From Deltaproteobacteria bacterium RIFCSPHIGHO2_02_FULL_40_11 (GTDB taxonomy: Bacteria > Bdellovibrionota > JACOXK01 > 2-02-FULL-40-11): 20,573 nucleotides of DNA. The notes under the pieces are model-generated. The model saw nothing but the letters and a program-made list of their open reading frames with translations. It did not search any database and had not been told where the DNA came from. Each line of letters starts with the position of its first letter. Position 1 is the stretch's first letter. The stretch covers positions 4,774 to 25,346 of the forward strand of contig MGRI01000081.1 in assembly GCA_001798105.1 (NCBI GenBank), read 5' to 3'. Made by a program: the position numbers and the translations under genes. This document shows, in pieces, positions 8,076 to 15,400 of this stretch.

Positions 8076-9065
8076 ATGGCTAAATCTCCTTTAGATGCTT
8101 TAGTTTCTTCCTTAAATTATACGATCGAACCTTTTTATTACCTTGTGGATGAGACTTCTTTTTTTTCAAAGCATTTTGTAGAGCAACTCAAAATAAAATT
8201 TTTAGGGAAAGTAACATCTGAAAACTATGTTATTCGCTATGCAGGTGATTTAGATATCGATACATTTTCAGATGGGATTCAAAACCTTTCTTTGTTTTCC
8301 TCCAAAAAATTGATCGTTGTAAAAGATGCCGACCGACTTTTAGAAGCAAAGTCTAAAAAAATTTCAGAACTCTTGAAATCGAAAATTCAAGATCATTGTT
8401 TTGTATTTGTGTCTTTAAAAAAAGCAAAGCATGGGGTGTATAAGTTTTGTCAAAAACAAAAAAAGATGTGGGTTTTTAAAAAACCGTATGACTCTGAAAT
8501 ACAAGCTTGGATTCAGTGGATGGCAAAACGCCAAAGAAAAACAATTGATCCTATGGCTCGGCAACTTCTTTTTGAAAAGGTGGGAGCCGAGTTAAATATT
8601 CTGGAGAACGAAATTGAAAAACTATCTCTTTTTGTGGGGCAAAATCAATCTGGCATTCGGGCAGAAGATGTCGAAGCTTTACTCTATGTTTCACGGGCGA
8701 AAAGTATTTTTGAGCTGACAGATGCATTGGGAAAAAAAGATAAAGCAAAGGCGCTTTTCATTTTAGAAAGTATCTTACAAAGTGGTGAGCCTGAAATTTT
8801 TGTTTTTACGATGCTGGTCCGGCACTTAAGAAATCTTTGGAAGGCAAAAGAGTGGCAAAGACAAAAGCCAGATGTTGAAATTCAAAGGCAACTGGGGATT
8901 CATCCTTATTTTTGGAATCAGTTTTGTACACAGTTACAAGGTTGGAAAAAAACAAAATTTGAACCCATTTGGAAAAAAGTGTCTCAAATCGACCAATCCT
9001 TAAAATCACAAGCCATCGATCGAAGATCTATTTTAACGGGATTTGTGGGTGAGCTTACAAACTAG
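8076..9065 (+). CDS. holA: DNA polymerase III delta subunit
   Basis: Delta opens the beta sliding clamp as part of the clamp loader. The 329-residue length fits. The N-terminal domain has FYYLVDETSFFSKHFVEQL, where family members carry a P-loop-like fold without a Walker A, and FSSKKLIVVKDADRLL. The middle shows GAELNILENEIEKLSLF and the collar region has ARAKSIFELTDALGKKDKAKALFILESIL, both typical of HolA. It follows lptE by three bases and overlaps the convergent rpsT by 11 bases at its 3' end. No oddities. Confidence 0.92.
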   Translation: MAKSPLDALVSSLNYTIEPFYYLVDETSFFSKHFVEQLKIKFLGKVTSENYVIRYAGDLDIDTFSDGIQNLSLFSSKKLIVVKDADRLLEAKSKKISELLKSKIQDHCFVFVSLKKAKHGVYKFCQKQKKMWVFKKPYDSEIQAWIQWMAKRQRKTIDPMARQLLFEKVGAELNILENEIEKLSLFVGQNQSGIRAEDVEALLYVSRAKSIFELTDALGKKDKAKALFILESILQSGEPEIFVFTMLVRHLRNLWKAKEWQRQKPDVEIQRQLGIHPYFWNQFCTQLQGWKKTKFEPIWKKVSQIDQSLKSQAIDRRSILTGFVGELTN

Positions 9066-9315
9066 CGACTTTTGAAGCGAGATTTGAAATTTTTCGACTG
9101 CCTGTGCTGCGATGTAAGATACTGTGTTTAACCGCTTTATCAATGACAGAGGTTGCATGCTGAAGAGCAGCTTCTGCAATCTTTTTATCTTTTTTTTCAA
9201 TGGATTCCTGGGCAGCTTTGATTGCAGATTTTAAAGTAGACTTTAAGATCCGATTTCTAGCTCTGCGCTTGTGGTTTTGCCTAAGTCGTTTAATTGCTGA
9301 TTTATGATTTGCCAT
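9055..9315 (-). CDS. rpsT: 30S ribosomal protein S20
   Basis: An 86-residue, Lys/Arg/Ala-rich protein with the S20 pattern: MANHKSAIKRLRQNHKRRARNR at the N-terminus, then helical repeats ending in the family-typical HRSTGSRKISNLASKV. S20 binds 16S rRNA early in 30S assembly. The ATG at 9315 is chosen because the protein begins at the conserved MANHKSA; a longer frame upstream reads through non-conserved sequence. The ribosome site is weak (AGGT about ten bases upstream), which fits a gene whose translation is often autoregulated. It overlaps the end of holA tail to tail. Confidence 0.95.
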   Translation of the reverse strand: MANHKSAIKRLRQNHKRRARNRILKSTLKSAIKAAQESIEKKDKKIAEAALQHATSVIDKAVKHSILHRSTGSRKISNLASKVASL

Positions 9316-9357
9316 AGGGGCAATACCTATCATGGTGGAGTGTTTGGCGTCAAATAA

Positions 9358-9449
9358 AAAGTGCTGCAACTAGGTTTTAGAGATTCATAATTATAATAGA
9401 GAAGCCTTGTCGTATTCAGTGTAAAGTGCTGCAAATAAGTTTTAGAGAT
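9358..9449. repeat. 27-nt direct repeat, two copies 38 nt apart
   Basis: Positions 9358-9384 and 9423-9449 match at 25 of 27 bases; both read AAAGTGCTGCAA, two variable positions, then GTTTTAGAGAT. The 38-nt stretch between them differs. The pair lies upstream of rpsT, and one copy would fall inside its leader if the TATAAT at 9390 is used. There is no third copy and no nearby cas gene. Confidence 0.65.
9390..9395 (-). promoter_or_regulatory. Possible -10 box for rpsT
   Basis: On the minus strand a perfect TATAAT lies about 75 bases before the rpsT ATG, between the two copies of the 27-nt direct repeat. The -35 position (TGAATA) is poor. A second candidate is TTGACG nearer the gene, which would leave almost no leader. 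Either choice is tentative. Confidence 0.3.
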
Positions 9450-9457
9450 GATTATGA

Positions 9458-9560
9458 AAAAATAAAAAGTAGAGGGGAGGCCCCCCGTATGTTCTTGGAG
9501 TGGGAGGATCTACACCGGGCGGAGGGGCCCACAACAAGAACATACGGGGGGCCTCCCCTC
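9458..9560 (-). terminator. 89-nt GC-rich hairpin with a U-rich tail
   Basis: Bases 9472-9497 are perfectly complementary to 9535-9560 (26 uninterrupted pairs, rich in G and C). After a 2x2 mismatch (9498-9499/9533-9534), GTGGG (9500-9504) pairs with CCCAC (9528-9532), leaving a 23-nt loop. On the minus strand the hairpin is followed by a T-rich stretch (9458-9471), so it can act as an intrinsic terminator for the gene at 9589-10314. The stem is far longer than a usual terminator needs, so it may also be a mobile palindromic unit. Confidence 0.7.
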
Positions 9561-9588
9561 CAGGTTACTCAATTTTGTTTGAAAATCC

Positions 9589-10314
9589 CTAAAACTTAAA
9601 TTCTTCGCTAATTTTGTCCCACACTTCTGCAAGCTCTTCATCGGAAAGCTCTTCAAGTGTTTTCCCATTCACTTTCACGCGATGGATGTCTTCGTTGCGA
9701 AGCGTTGCGGTTCCGTTTAAGGGATTGGTTGTGGCCAAATTCCAGTTAAACATCACAAAATATCCGTGATTTTGTTTATTGGCATCGGTTGGGACTTTGG
9801 TAATAAACCCAATGTCTCGTCCCGAATTGTCTGTAATGGGAAGTGTGAGTTCAACATCATCTCCTTTATCGGTTGGGATAAAAAGAGCTGCCACTTCTAC
9901 ACCCAAGTAAAATGTGACGTTATGCCATTTTTCAACATTGATCGCCACATGCGGCAATTTTCCTTCTGGAACATTGGGAAGCGCACGTCCACCGGGAAGT
10001 GTAGCAGGGTCTCTAAGTCTAAAGTTCGGATTGTCAAAAGCAGATCTTGGAACGGTTAAAACAACTTCGCCGGGTTTATCTTTTGTTGTTGGATTAATTT
10101 GTAAAAAGGCACCTTCCAAATCTGGAATGGGAATTGTAGCTGTAACAGTCACTTCTTGTTTATTTAAAGGAATAGTGAGTGTGACTGGATCTCCAAACGT
10201 GAGTGTGACATTTGGGAGTTTTACTTTTGGGTTTAGAAATTGGCATTTTGCAGCCATCCCGAAAAGTACGACAAGGGTAATAAAAGATAAATTTTTTATG
10301 GATTTTTTTGACAT
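9589..10314 (-). CDS. Exported protein of unknown function (putative lipoprotein)
   Basis: I do not recognise the family. The ATG at 10314 has a strong ribosome site (GGAGG, seven bases upstream). The 241-residue product starts MSKKSIKNLSFITLVVLFGMAAKC, a signal peptide that could end at a lipidated Cys, though Lys before the Cys is not canonical. The mature part is rich in strands (VTLTFGDPVTLTIPLNKQEVTVTATIPIPD; DDVELTLPITDNSGRDIGFITKVP), suggesting one or two beta-sandwich domains, and ends in an acidic helix (LEELSDEELAEVWDKISEEFKF). It stands alone, with its own promoter and a strong hairpin behind it. A surface or periplasmic role is inferred only from the signal peptide. Confidence 0.7.
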   Translation of the reverse strand: MSKKSIKNLSFITLVVLFGMAAKCQFLNPKVKLPNVTLTFGDPVTLTIPLNKQEVTVTATIPIPDLEGAFLQINPTTKDKPGEVVLTVPRSAFDNPNFRLRDPATLPGGRALPNVPEGKLPHVAINVEKWHNVTFYLGVEVAALFIPTDKGDDVELTLPITDNSGRDIGFITKVPTDANKQNHGYFVMFNWNLATTNPLNGTATLRNEDIHRVKVNGKTLEELSDEELAEVWDKISEEFKF

Positions 10315-10372
10315 CTGAAACCTCCTATAAGAATGGTTTTTTTTATGCGTAGATACCAAATACGCGTAGCTA

Positions 10373-10401
10373 AGCATCCTAAATTCGTACCAAAGTGTCA
10401 A
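10373..10401 (-). promoter_or_regulatory. Promoter for the 241-residue exported protein
   Basis: On the minus strand a perfect -35 TTGACA (10396-10401) is followed after 17 bases by GATGCT (10373-10378), a modest -10. The predicted leader of about 50 bases carries a small GCGTA/TACGC hairpin and then the GGAGG ribosome site. Confidence 0.5.
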
Positions 10402-10504
10402 GCGAAACAACGTGGTCCATTGCTTGCGAACAGAGAGGTTGTGAGGTAAAAGAAAAGGGTTTTTTTGAATCTCCCCTTAAAAATAGATTAGGAAATTTGT
10501 ATTG

Positions 10505-11647
10505 ATGCGGCCGCTTCTTTTTATACTGTATTTTTCGCTTGTAAGTATGCCTGCTTTATACGCAAATGCTTGCGAAACGCTGCTGGACGCGCCTGGGGCT
10601 GTCATCCTGAACGCCGAGCCTGTCATCCTGAGCCCGCAGGGCGAAGGATCTCATACGTCATCTTTCATCACTTATCTTTCCCGTCTTCTAGATGCACGGC
10701 TGATTGGAGATGAGCACTTAGTGAGGTTTTCCGAAGGCTTAGAGGATGGAAAGGTCGTGAATCCCATTTCTGAAGTCGAAGCCACTGACTTTAAACTTTC
10801 AGTTCAAAGATCGGGGCTGGAATATCTGATTCAATCTGGCGGATTCGATTCTGATGTTCTTTTATATTGGGCCAGAGAAAAACTTTTTGAAAGGGGTGTG
10901 GTCCGCGTGCAAAGAAAAGAAGTGCATACAAAAACACAAATACCCATTCAACTCATGGAATTTCAAGAAATTCCAGCAGGTGAATTTTGGATGGGGGAAG
11001 AAGGGAAAAAAAGAAAAGTTAGGATTGAAAAACCCTATGAAATGGCACGGTTTCAACTCACCCAATGGCAATGGACAAAAGTTGTGGGTGAAAACCCATC
11101 AGAATTTATCTATGGCCCAGAATCCATTGAAGTTGAAATTGATGGCAAAAAAATAAGAATGCAACCCAATCATCCTGTTGAAAAAATCGCTTGGGATGAT
11201 GTTCATGATTTATTTTTACCGAAACTGAATGCACTTTCAAACAAAGATGATTCTCTCATTTATGAAGTGATTCCAGATCACATACAAGGTGCTCTGTATG
11301 ATTTACCCACCGAAGAGCAGTGGGAAAGGGCTGCAAGGGCTGGGACAGATACGGTGTATTCCTTTGGAGACGATGAAGCAGAGCTACCAAAATACGCATG
11401 GTTTAGTAAAAATGCAAATGGTTCAACTCATGTTGTGGGATTAAAATTACCAAATGCTTTTGGCCTTTTTGATATGCATGGCAATGTACAGGAATGGGTG
11501 AAAGATAAATCTGGTTCTGACCACGTTGTCCGCGGCGGGGGTTGGCACCTCAATGCAAAGCCGCTGCGTTCTGCTGGTCGCGGCAGCTGGGGGGCCGATT
11601 CCTGCGGCAACTATGTTGGGTTCCGCCCTCTGAGGACAAATCCATGA
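10505..11647 (+). CDS. Secreted FGE/SUMF1-fold protein, candidate DGR target
   Basis: A 380-residue protein with a signal peptide (to about residue 22; Cys23 may be lipidated), a unique region of about 125 residues, and a C-type-lectin-like FGE-sulfatase domain (residues ~151-376): IPAGEFWMG, NPSEF, HPVEKIAWDDV, LPTEEQWERAARAG, GLFDMHGNVQEWV, RGGGW, LRSA, VGFR. The Cys pair that binds copper in true formylglycine-generating enzymes is absent (only Cys367 in the domain), so oxidase activity is unlikely and a ligand-binding role is more probable. Codons for residues 33-50 come from inserted palindromic repeats. From about 11521 the G+C content jumps to ~67% and exposed positions use NNC/NNT codons, as in a DGR variable region. 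A TTG at 10502 is an alternative start. Confidence 0.85.
   Translation: MRPLLFILYFSLVSMPALYANACETLLDAPGAVILNAEPVILSPQGEGSHTSSFITYLSRLLDARLIGDEHLVRFSEGLEDGKVVNPISEVEATDFKLSVQRSGLEYLIQSGGFDSDVLLYWAREKLFERGVVRVQRKEVHTKTQIPIQLMEFQEIPAGEFWMGEEGKKRKVRIEKPYEMARFQLTQWQWTKVVGENPSEFIYGPESIEVEIDGKKIRMQPNHPVEKIAWDDVHDLFLPKLNALSNKDDSLIYEVIPDHIQGALYDLPTEEQWERAARAGTDTVYSFGDDEAELPKYAWFSKNANGSTHVVGLKLPNAFGLFDMHGNVQEWVKDKSGSDHVVRGGGWHLNAKPLRSAGRGSWGADSCGNYVGFRPLRTNP
10600..10614 (+). repeat. Half copy of the TGTCATCCTGA palindromic repeat
   Basis: TGTCATCCTGA followed by acgc matches the left arm of the full copy that starts seven bases later (10621). The right arm is missing. It is translated in frame as VILNA. 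Confidence 0.55.
10621..10652 (+). repeat. Palindromic repeat in the FGE-fold gene
   Basis: Two-tier hairpin: ATCCT (10625-10629) pairs with AGGAT (10645-10649), a symmetrical GA/GA internal loop, then GCCC (10632-10635) with GGGC (10639-10642) around loop gca. It has the same architecture as the copy in carA at 16878-16910. It is read through in frame as PVILSPQGEGSH, just behind the signal peptide. Confidence 0.7.
11521..11636 (+). other. Candidate DGR variable region (VR)
   Basis: By hand count about 74 of the 110 bases from 11521 to 11630 are G or C, against about 42 of 120 in 11401-11520. The reading frame keeps the constant scaffold of DGR target proteins (VVRGG-W, A, LRSA, R, AD, VGFR) while the positions between are cac, ctc, aat, ggt, ggc, agc, tcc, tgc, ggc, aac and tat. 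These are AAC/AAT with first and second bases replaced, and ggt in RGGGW is what AGT (Ser) gives by one A-to-G change. The template repeat and reverse transcriptase are not in the window, so the assignment is inference. Confidence 0.6.
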
Positions 11648-11662
11648 GGCTTGGCTTTTTTT
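11625..11662 (+). terminator. Possible terminator behind the FGE-fold gene
   Basis: GCC-CTC (11625-11630) can pair with GAG (11646-11648) and GGC (11653-11655) with a bulge, with GGA/TCC closing a CAAA loop, followed directly by seven Ts (11656-11662). It overlaps the stop codon. In known DGRs a hairpin just behind the variable region aids retrohoming, so this one may serve either role. Confidence 0.35.
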
Positions 11663-11699
11663 ATTGATTTAGGTCTATGTTTCTTAGAAAGTAGCATAT

Positions 11700-12098
11700 A
11701 TGAATAAAGATGTAAGATGGAAAGAGCGTTTTCAGAATTTTGAAAAAGCCTTTAAAGATTTAGAGGCTACGATAAAATTGAAAAACCCATCGAAGGCTGA
11801 ACGTGCAGGTTTGATTCAATTTTTTGAAATGACTTTTGAATTATCGTGGAAGACGATTAAAGATTATTTGGAGGCTCAGGGATATCAAGTAAATGGGCCT
11901 CGAGAAGCACTCAAGCAAGCATTTCAAATACATTTATTGGAAGAAGGGCATCTTTGGATGAAAGCGCTTGAAGATCGAAATTTAACGACACATACATATG
12001 ATGAAGCAATCAGCCAGAAAATCGAAAGTCTTATTCGGGATAAATATTATTTAATTCTAAAAAATCTTTATCTTTCTTTAAAGAAAAAAGCGCAATGA
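11700..12098 (+). CDS. hepT: HepT-type HEPN protein (HI0074 family)
   Basis: A 132-residue helical protein of the nucleotidyltransferase substrate-binding family (HI0074-like, PF08780): RAGLIQFFEMTFELSWKTIKDYLEAQGY, GPREALKQAF, then LWMKALEDRNLTTHTYDE. The last part contains R-x4-H-x-Y (Arg93, His98, Tyr100), the HEPN RNase motif of HepT toxins; in studied pairs the Tyr is AMPylated by the partner enzyme, which silences the toxin. It overlaps the nucleotidyltransferase gene as ATGA. Together they look like a type VII HepT-MntA toxin-antitoxin module, though not all HI0074-like pairs have been shown to be toxic. It starts 52 bases after the FGE-fold gene. Confidence 0.85.
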   Translation: MNKDVRWKERFQNFEKAFKDLEATIKLKNPSKAERAGLIQFFEMTFELSWKTIKDYLEAQGYQVNGPREALKQAFQIHLLEEGHLWMKALEDRNLTTHTYDEAISQKIESLIRDKYYLILKNLYLSLKKKAQ

Positions 12099-12406
12099 AT
12101 ATAGGGTTAACCAAAGAAGATCTCGACGAAATTATTTATATTTTCAAGAAATTTCCAAATGTTGAATCTGTTGTTTTATATGGTTCTCGCGCAATGGGGA
12201 ACTTTAAAAAAGGCTCGGACGTAGATTTGGCTCTAAAAGGAGCGATTGATTTTTCTAGTTTATCAAGCATCAATGCGCATTTGAATGAAGGTATTCCTTT
12301 GCCCTACTTTTTTGATATTTTAATTTACAACAATATTAAGAATGAATCTCTGAAAGAACACATTGATCGGTATGGAAAGGTTATCTATGAGAAAGAGAAA
12401 AATTGA
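12095..12406 (+). CDS. mntA: MntA-type minimal nucleotidyltransferase
   Basis: A 103-residue minimal nucleotidyltransferase (HI0073 family). The catalytic motif G-S-x10-D-x-D is complete: Gly30, Ser31, Asp42 and Asp44 in LYGSRAMGNFKKGSDVDLAL. A later YFFDILIYN supplies the usual third acidic position. In the HepT-MntA system this enzyme transfers AMP to the HEPN toxin and acts as the antitoxin. Its ATG overlaps the HEPN stop codon, so the two are made together. It converges on carB with only ten bases between the stops. Confidence 0.87.
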   Translation: MNIGLTKEDLDEIIYIFKKFPNVESVVLYGSRAMGNFKKGSDVDLALKGAIDFSSLSSINAHLNEGIPLPYFFDILIYNNIKNESLKEHIDRYGKVIYEKEKN

Positions 12407-12413
12407 AAAAACC

Positions 12414-12425
12414 CTTTCAAGAAAG
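12414..12425. terminator. Weak bidirectional terminator between mntA and carB
   Basis: CTTTC (12414-12418) pairs with GAAAG (12421-12425) over a two-base gap. Each side is followed by a T-rich run: tcgttttt on the plus strand, ggtttttt on the minus strand. The stem is short, so the call is tentative. Confidence 0.25.
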
Positions 12426-15400
12426 TCGTTTTTGCAACGACTCGACTTGAATTTCATTTTTTTGAAGGTGTTCAATGGCATCAATGCCCGCACGGGCGGC
12501 GGAAAGAACGGTAAAATAAGGAATATTTTTAAGAAGCGACGTTCTACGAATGCTGTAGGAATCTGAAATTTCTTTTTCGCCAAAGGTGGTGTTAATCACC
12601 AAATCAATTTCATTGTTTTTAAGAGCGTCGACGGTGTGGGGGCGGCCTTCAAATACTTTTTTAATTTTTCTGGAAGGAATCCCTTTTTCTTGGAGGAAAA
12701 AATGGGTGCCCCGTGTTGTCATTAAGCTAAATCCAAGCTGAACCAATTTTTTTGCCAAAGGATATAAAGGTTCTTTATCCGAATCTTTTACGCTTAAAAA
12801 CGCCGTGCCTTTTAAAGGAAGCTTAGATCCGGTTGCCATATAGGCTTTTGCAAAGGCCATGGCAAAGGTGTCGTCACTTCCCATGACTTCACCTGTCGAT
12901 TTCATCTCAGGGCCCAAAAGTACATCGCATCCGGGAAATCGAATAAAAGGAAAGACCACTTCTTTCACCGATATTTTTTTGGCTTTAGCTTCTCCGGTAT
13001 ATCCTAATTCTTTGAGTGTTTTACCCACCATCACCAAGGCCGCGATTTTTGCAAGTGCAACACCTGTGGCTTTGCTGGCAAATGGAACGGTTCTTGAGGC
13101 TCTGGGATTTACTTCTAAGACATAAAGCTTCTCATCTTGAAATGCATATTGTACGTTCATGGGGCCTCTCACTTCTAATGCAAAGGCCAGTTTTTTTGTT
13201 GTTTCTTTTAAGAGATCAATTTGTTCTAAAGTGAGTGTATAGGGCGGGAGCGAACAGGTAGAATCTCCCGAATGAATCCCCGCTTCTTCAATATGTTCCA
13301 TGACGCCGCCAATAAAAACATCTTTTCCATCACAAATGGCCTCCACATCGACTTCTTTGGCATTTTGAAGAAATTCATCAATTAAAAGGGGAGCATCATG
13401 TTCTGAAATTTGAAAAGCTTTTTTGGAAAATTCAATTAAAGAGGTTTCGTTATAAACAATTTCCATGGCCCTTCCGCCCAAGACATAAGACGGGCGTACC
13501 AAAACAGGGTATCCAATTTTTGTGGCGACAGATTTGGCTTCTTCAATGGTTTTTGCAAAACCATTTTTGGGTTGGTTTAAGTCAAGTTTTTGAATGAGGG
13601 CTCCAAATTCTTCCCGGTTTTCTGCAAGATGGATGGATGCGGGCGAAGTCCCAATGATTGGAATGCCATGTGATTCGAGCGCCCGGCACAGTTTCAGTGG
13701 GGTTTGTCCGCCAAATTGTACGATCACACCCTCTGGTTTTTCTGTATCGCAAATGGATAAAATACTTTCTACAGTTAAGGGTTCAAAATAAAGTTTATCG
13801 GAGATATCATAATCTGTGCTGACGGTTTCAGGGTTGCAATTTACCATAATGGTTTCAAACCCAGCTTCTTTGAGACTTAAGCTCGCATGTACACAGCAGT
13901 AATCAAATTCAATGCCTTGTCCAATTCGGTTGGGCCCACCGCCTAAGATCATGATTTTCTTTTTGGGGAGATTCCCGCCTTCGCGGGAATGACAATGCGT
14001 TTCATCTTCCTGATCATACGAAGAGTAATAATAAGGCGTATAAGCTTCAAACTCTGCGGCACAGGTATCTACGGTTTTATACGTCGGCAAGATCTTCCAT
14101 TCTAAACGTAAGGTTCGGATGTCTTCTTCTTTGAGGCCTCTTAACTCTGCCAGTCTGTAATCCGAAAATCCCATGGCTTTGGCCTGTTTTAAAAGGTCAG
14201 GTGTTACGTCTTTGGCTTGCACAATTTGAGATTCCAAGGCCAAAATTTCTTCAATTTGCGATAAAAACCAGGGATCAATTTGGGTAAGACGACGAATGTG
14301 CTCGAGTGTCATTTGATAACGAAAGGCCTCGGCAATATACCAAATGCGATCTTGATTGGGGCGCTTTAAGTGTTCTTCAATGCAAGAAATTGGGTCTGGA
14401 TCATCTGCTTTGACTATTTTTTGAAATCCTCTTCGGTTGATTTCCAAAGAGCAAAGCGCTTTTTGCAAAGACTCTTTAAAAGTTCGCCCCATGGCCATGG
14501 CTTCGCCCACAGATTTCATTTGCGTGGTGAGCGTATCATTTGCTTTTGGAAATTTTTCAAATGTAAATCGGGGTATTTTTGTAACGACATAATCCAGCGC
14601 AGGCTCAAAACAAGCAGGCGTTTCTTTGGTAATATCATTTTGAATTTCATCGAGCGTATAACCAATGGCCAATTTCGCAGCAATTTTTGCAATGGGGAAT
14701 CCTGTTGCTTTCGATGCCAAAGCAGAGCTCCTGGAAACCCTGGGGTTCATTTCAATGACAACTTGTTCGCCCGTTTTGGGGTGCACTGCAAATTGAATAT
14801 TGGATCCGCCTGTTTCTACGCCCATTTCACGAATAATTTTTTTCGCTGCATCTCTCATTTTTTGATATTCTTTATCGGTCAGCGTTTGCGCAGGGGCGAC
14901 GGTAATACTATCTCCCGTATGAATGCCCATGGGGTCTAGGTTTTCAATCGAACAAATAATGACGACATTATCTTTTTGGTCGCGCATGACTTCAAGTTCA
15001 AACTCTTTCCAGCCTAAAACAGATTGTTCGATGAGCACTTGCCTTACAGGAGAGGCAGAGAGCGCATTTTCGCAGGCTTCTTCAAATTCTTCGATGTTAT
15101 ACGCAATACTTCCCCCATGTCCGCCCAGGGTGTAGGAAGGACGTAAAATAACAGGAAATCCAATGTCGCAAATCCCTGATTTAGCTTCCTCCCAGGATGA
15201 GATGGTTTCACTTTTAGGCACTTTAAGCCCAATTTTTTCCATGGCCGTTTTAAACTGATGTCGGTCTTCTGCCTTTTGAATGGTTGTAAGACTCGCCCCT
15301 AAAAGATGGACGTTGTACTTTTCTAAGATACCCCTTTCAGCAACATCTTTGGCAAGATTCAGCGCTGTTTGTCCGCCGAGTGTGGGAAGCAGCGCATCGG

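Noticed and set aside
9316..9369. N-terminal extension of S20 (upstream in-frame starts)
   Set aside because: S20 proteins begin with MANHKSA; the extra residues match nothing in the family.
9358..9449. Two spaced 27-nt repeats as a mini CRISPR array; they contain GTTTTAGAG, like the start of some type II repeats
   Set aside because: Only two imperfect copies, no third unit, no cas gene or tracrRNA-like sequence in the window, and position upstream of rpsT suits a regulatory duplication better.
10854..11156. A 100-codon open frame in another phase of the FGE-fold gene
   Set aside because: The overlapping frame encodes the conserved FGE domain; this one is Lys/Asn/Trp-rich shadow sequence.
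11700..12098. The small helical gene behind the FGE-fold gene as the DGR accessory protein Avd
   Set aside because: It matches the HI0074/HepT family with R-x4-H-x-Y and is coupled to a nucleotidyltransferase, which is not the Avd pattern.
11648..12416. A DGR template repeat or reverse transcriptase inside the window
   Set aside because: No second copy of the VR-like sequence was seen by eye and no protein with a reverse-transcriptase YxDD motif is encoded on either strand.
14370..14939. A 189-codon open frame on the plus strand inside carB
   Set aside because: It lies wholly antisense to conserved CarB, has low-complexity Phe/Cys/Arg-rich composition typical of a shadow frame, and no ribosome site.
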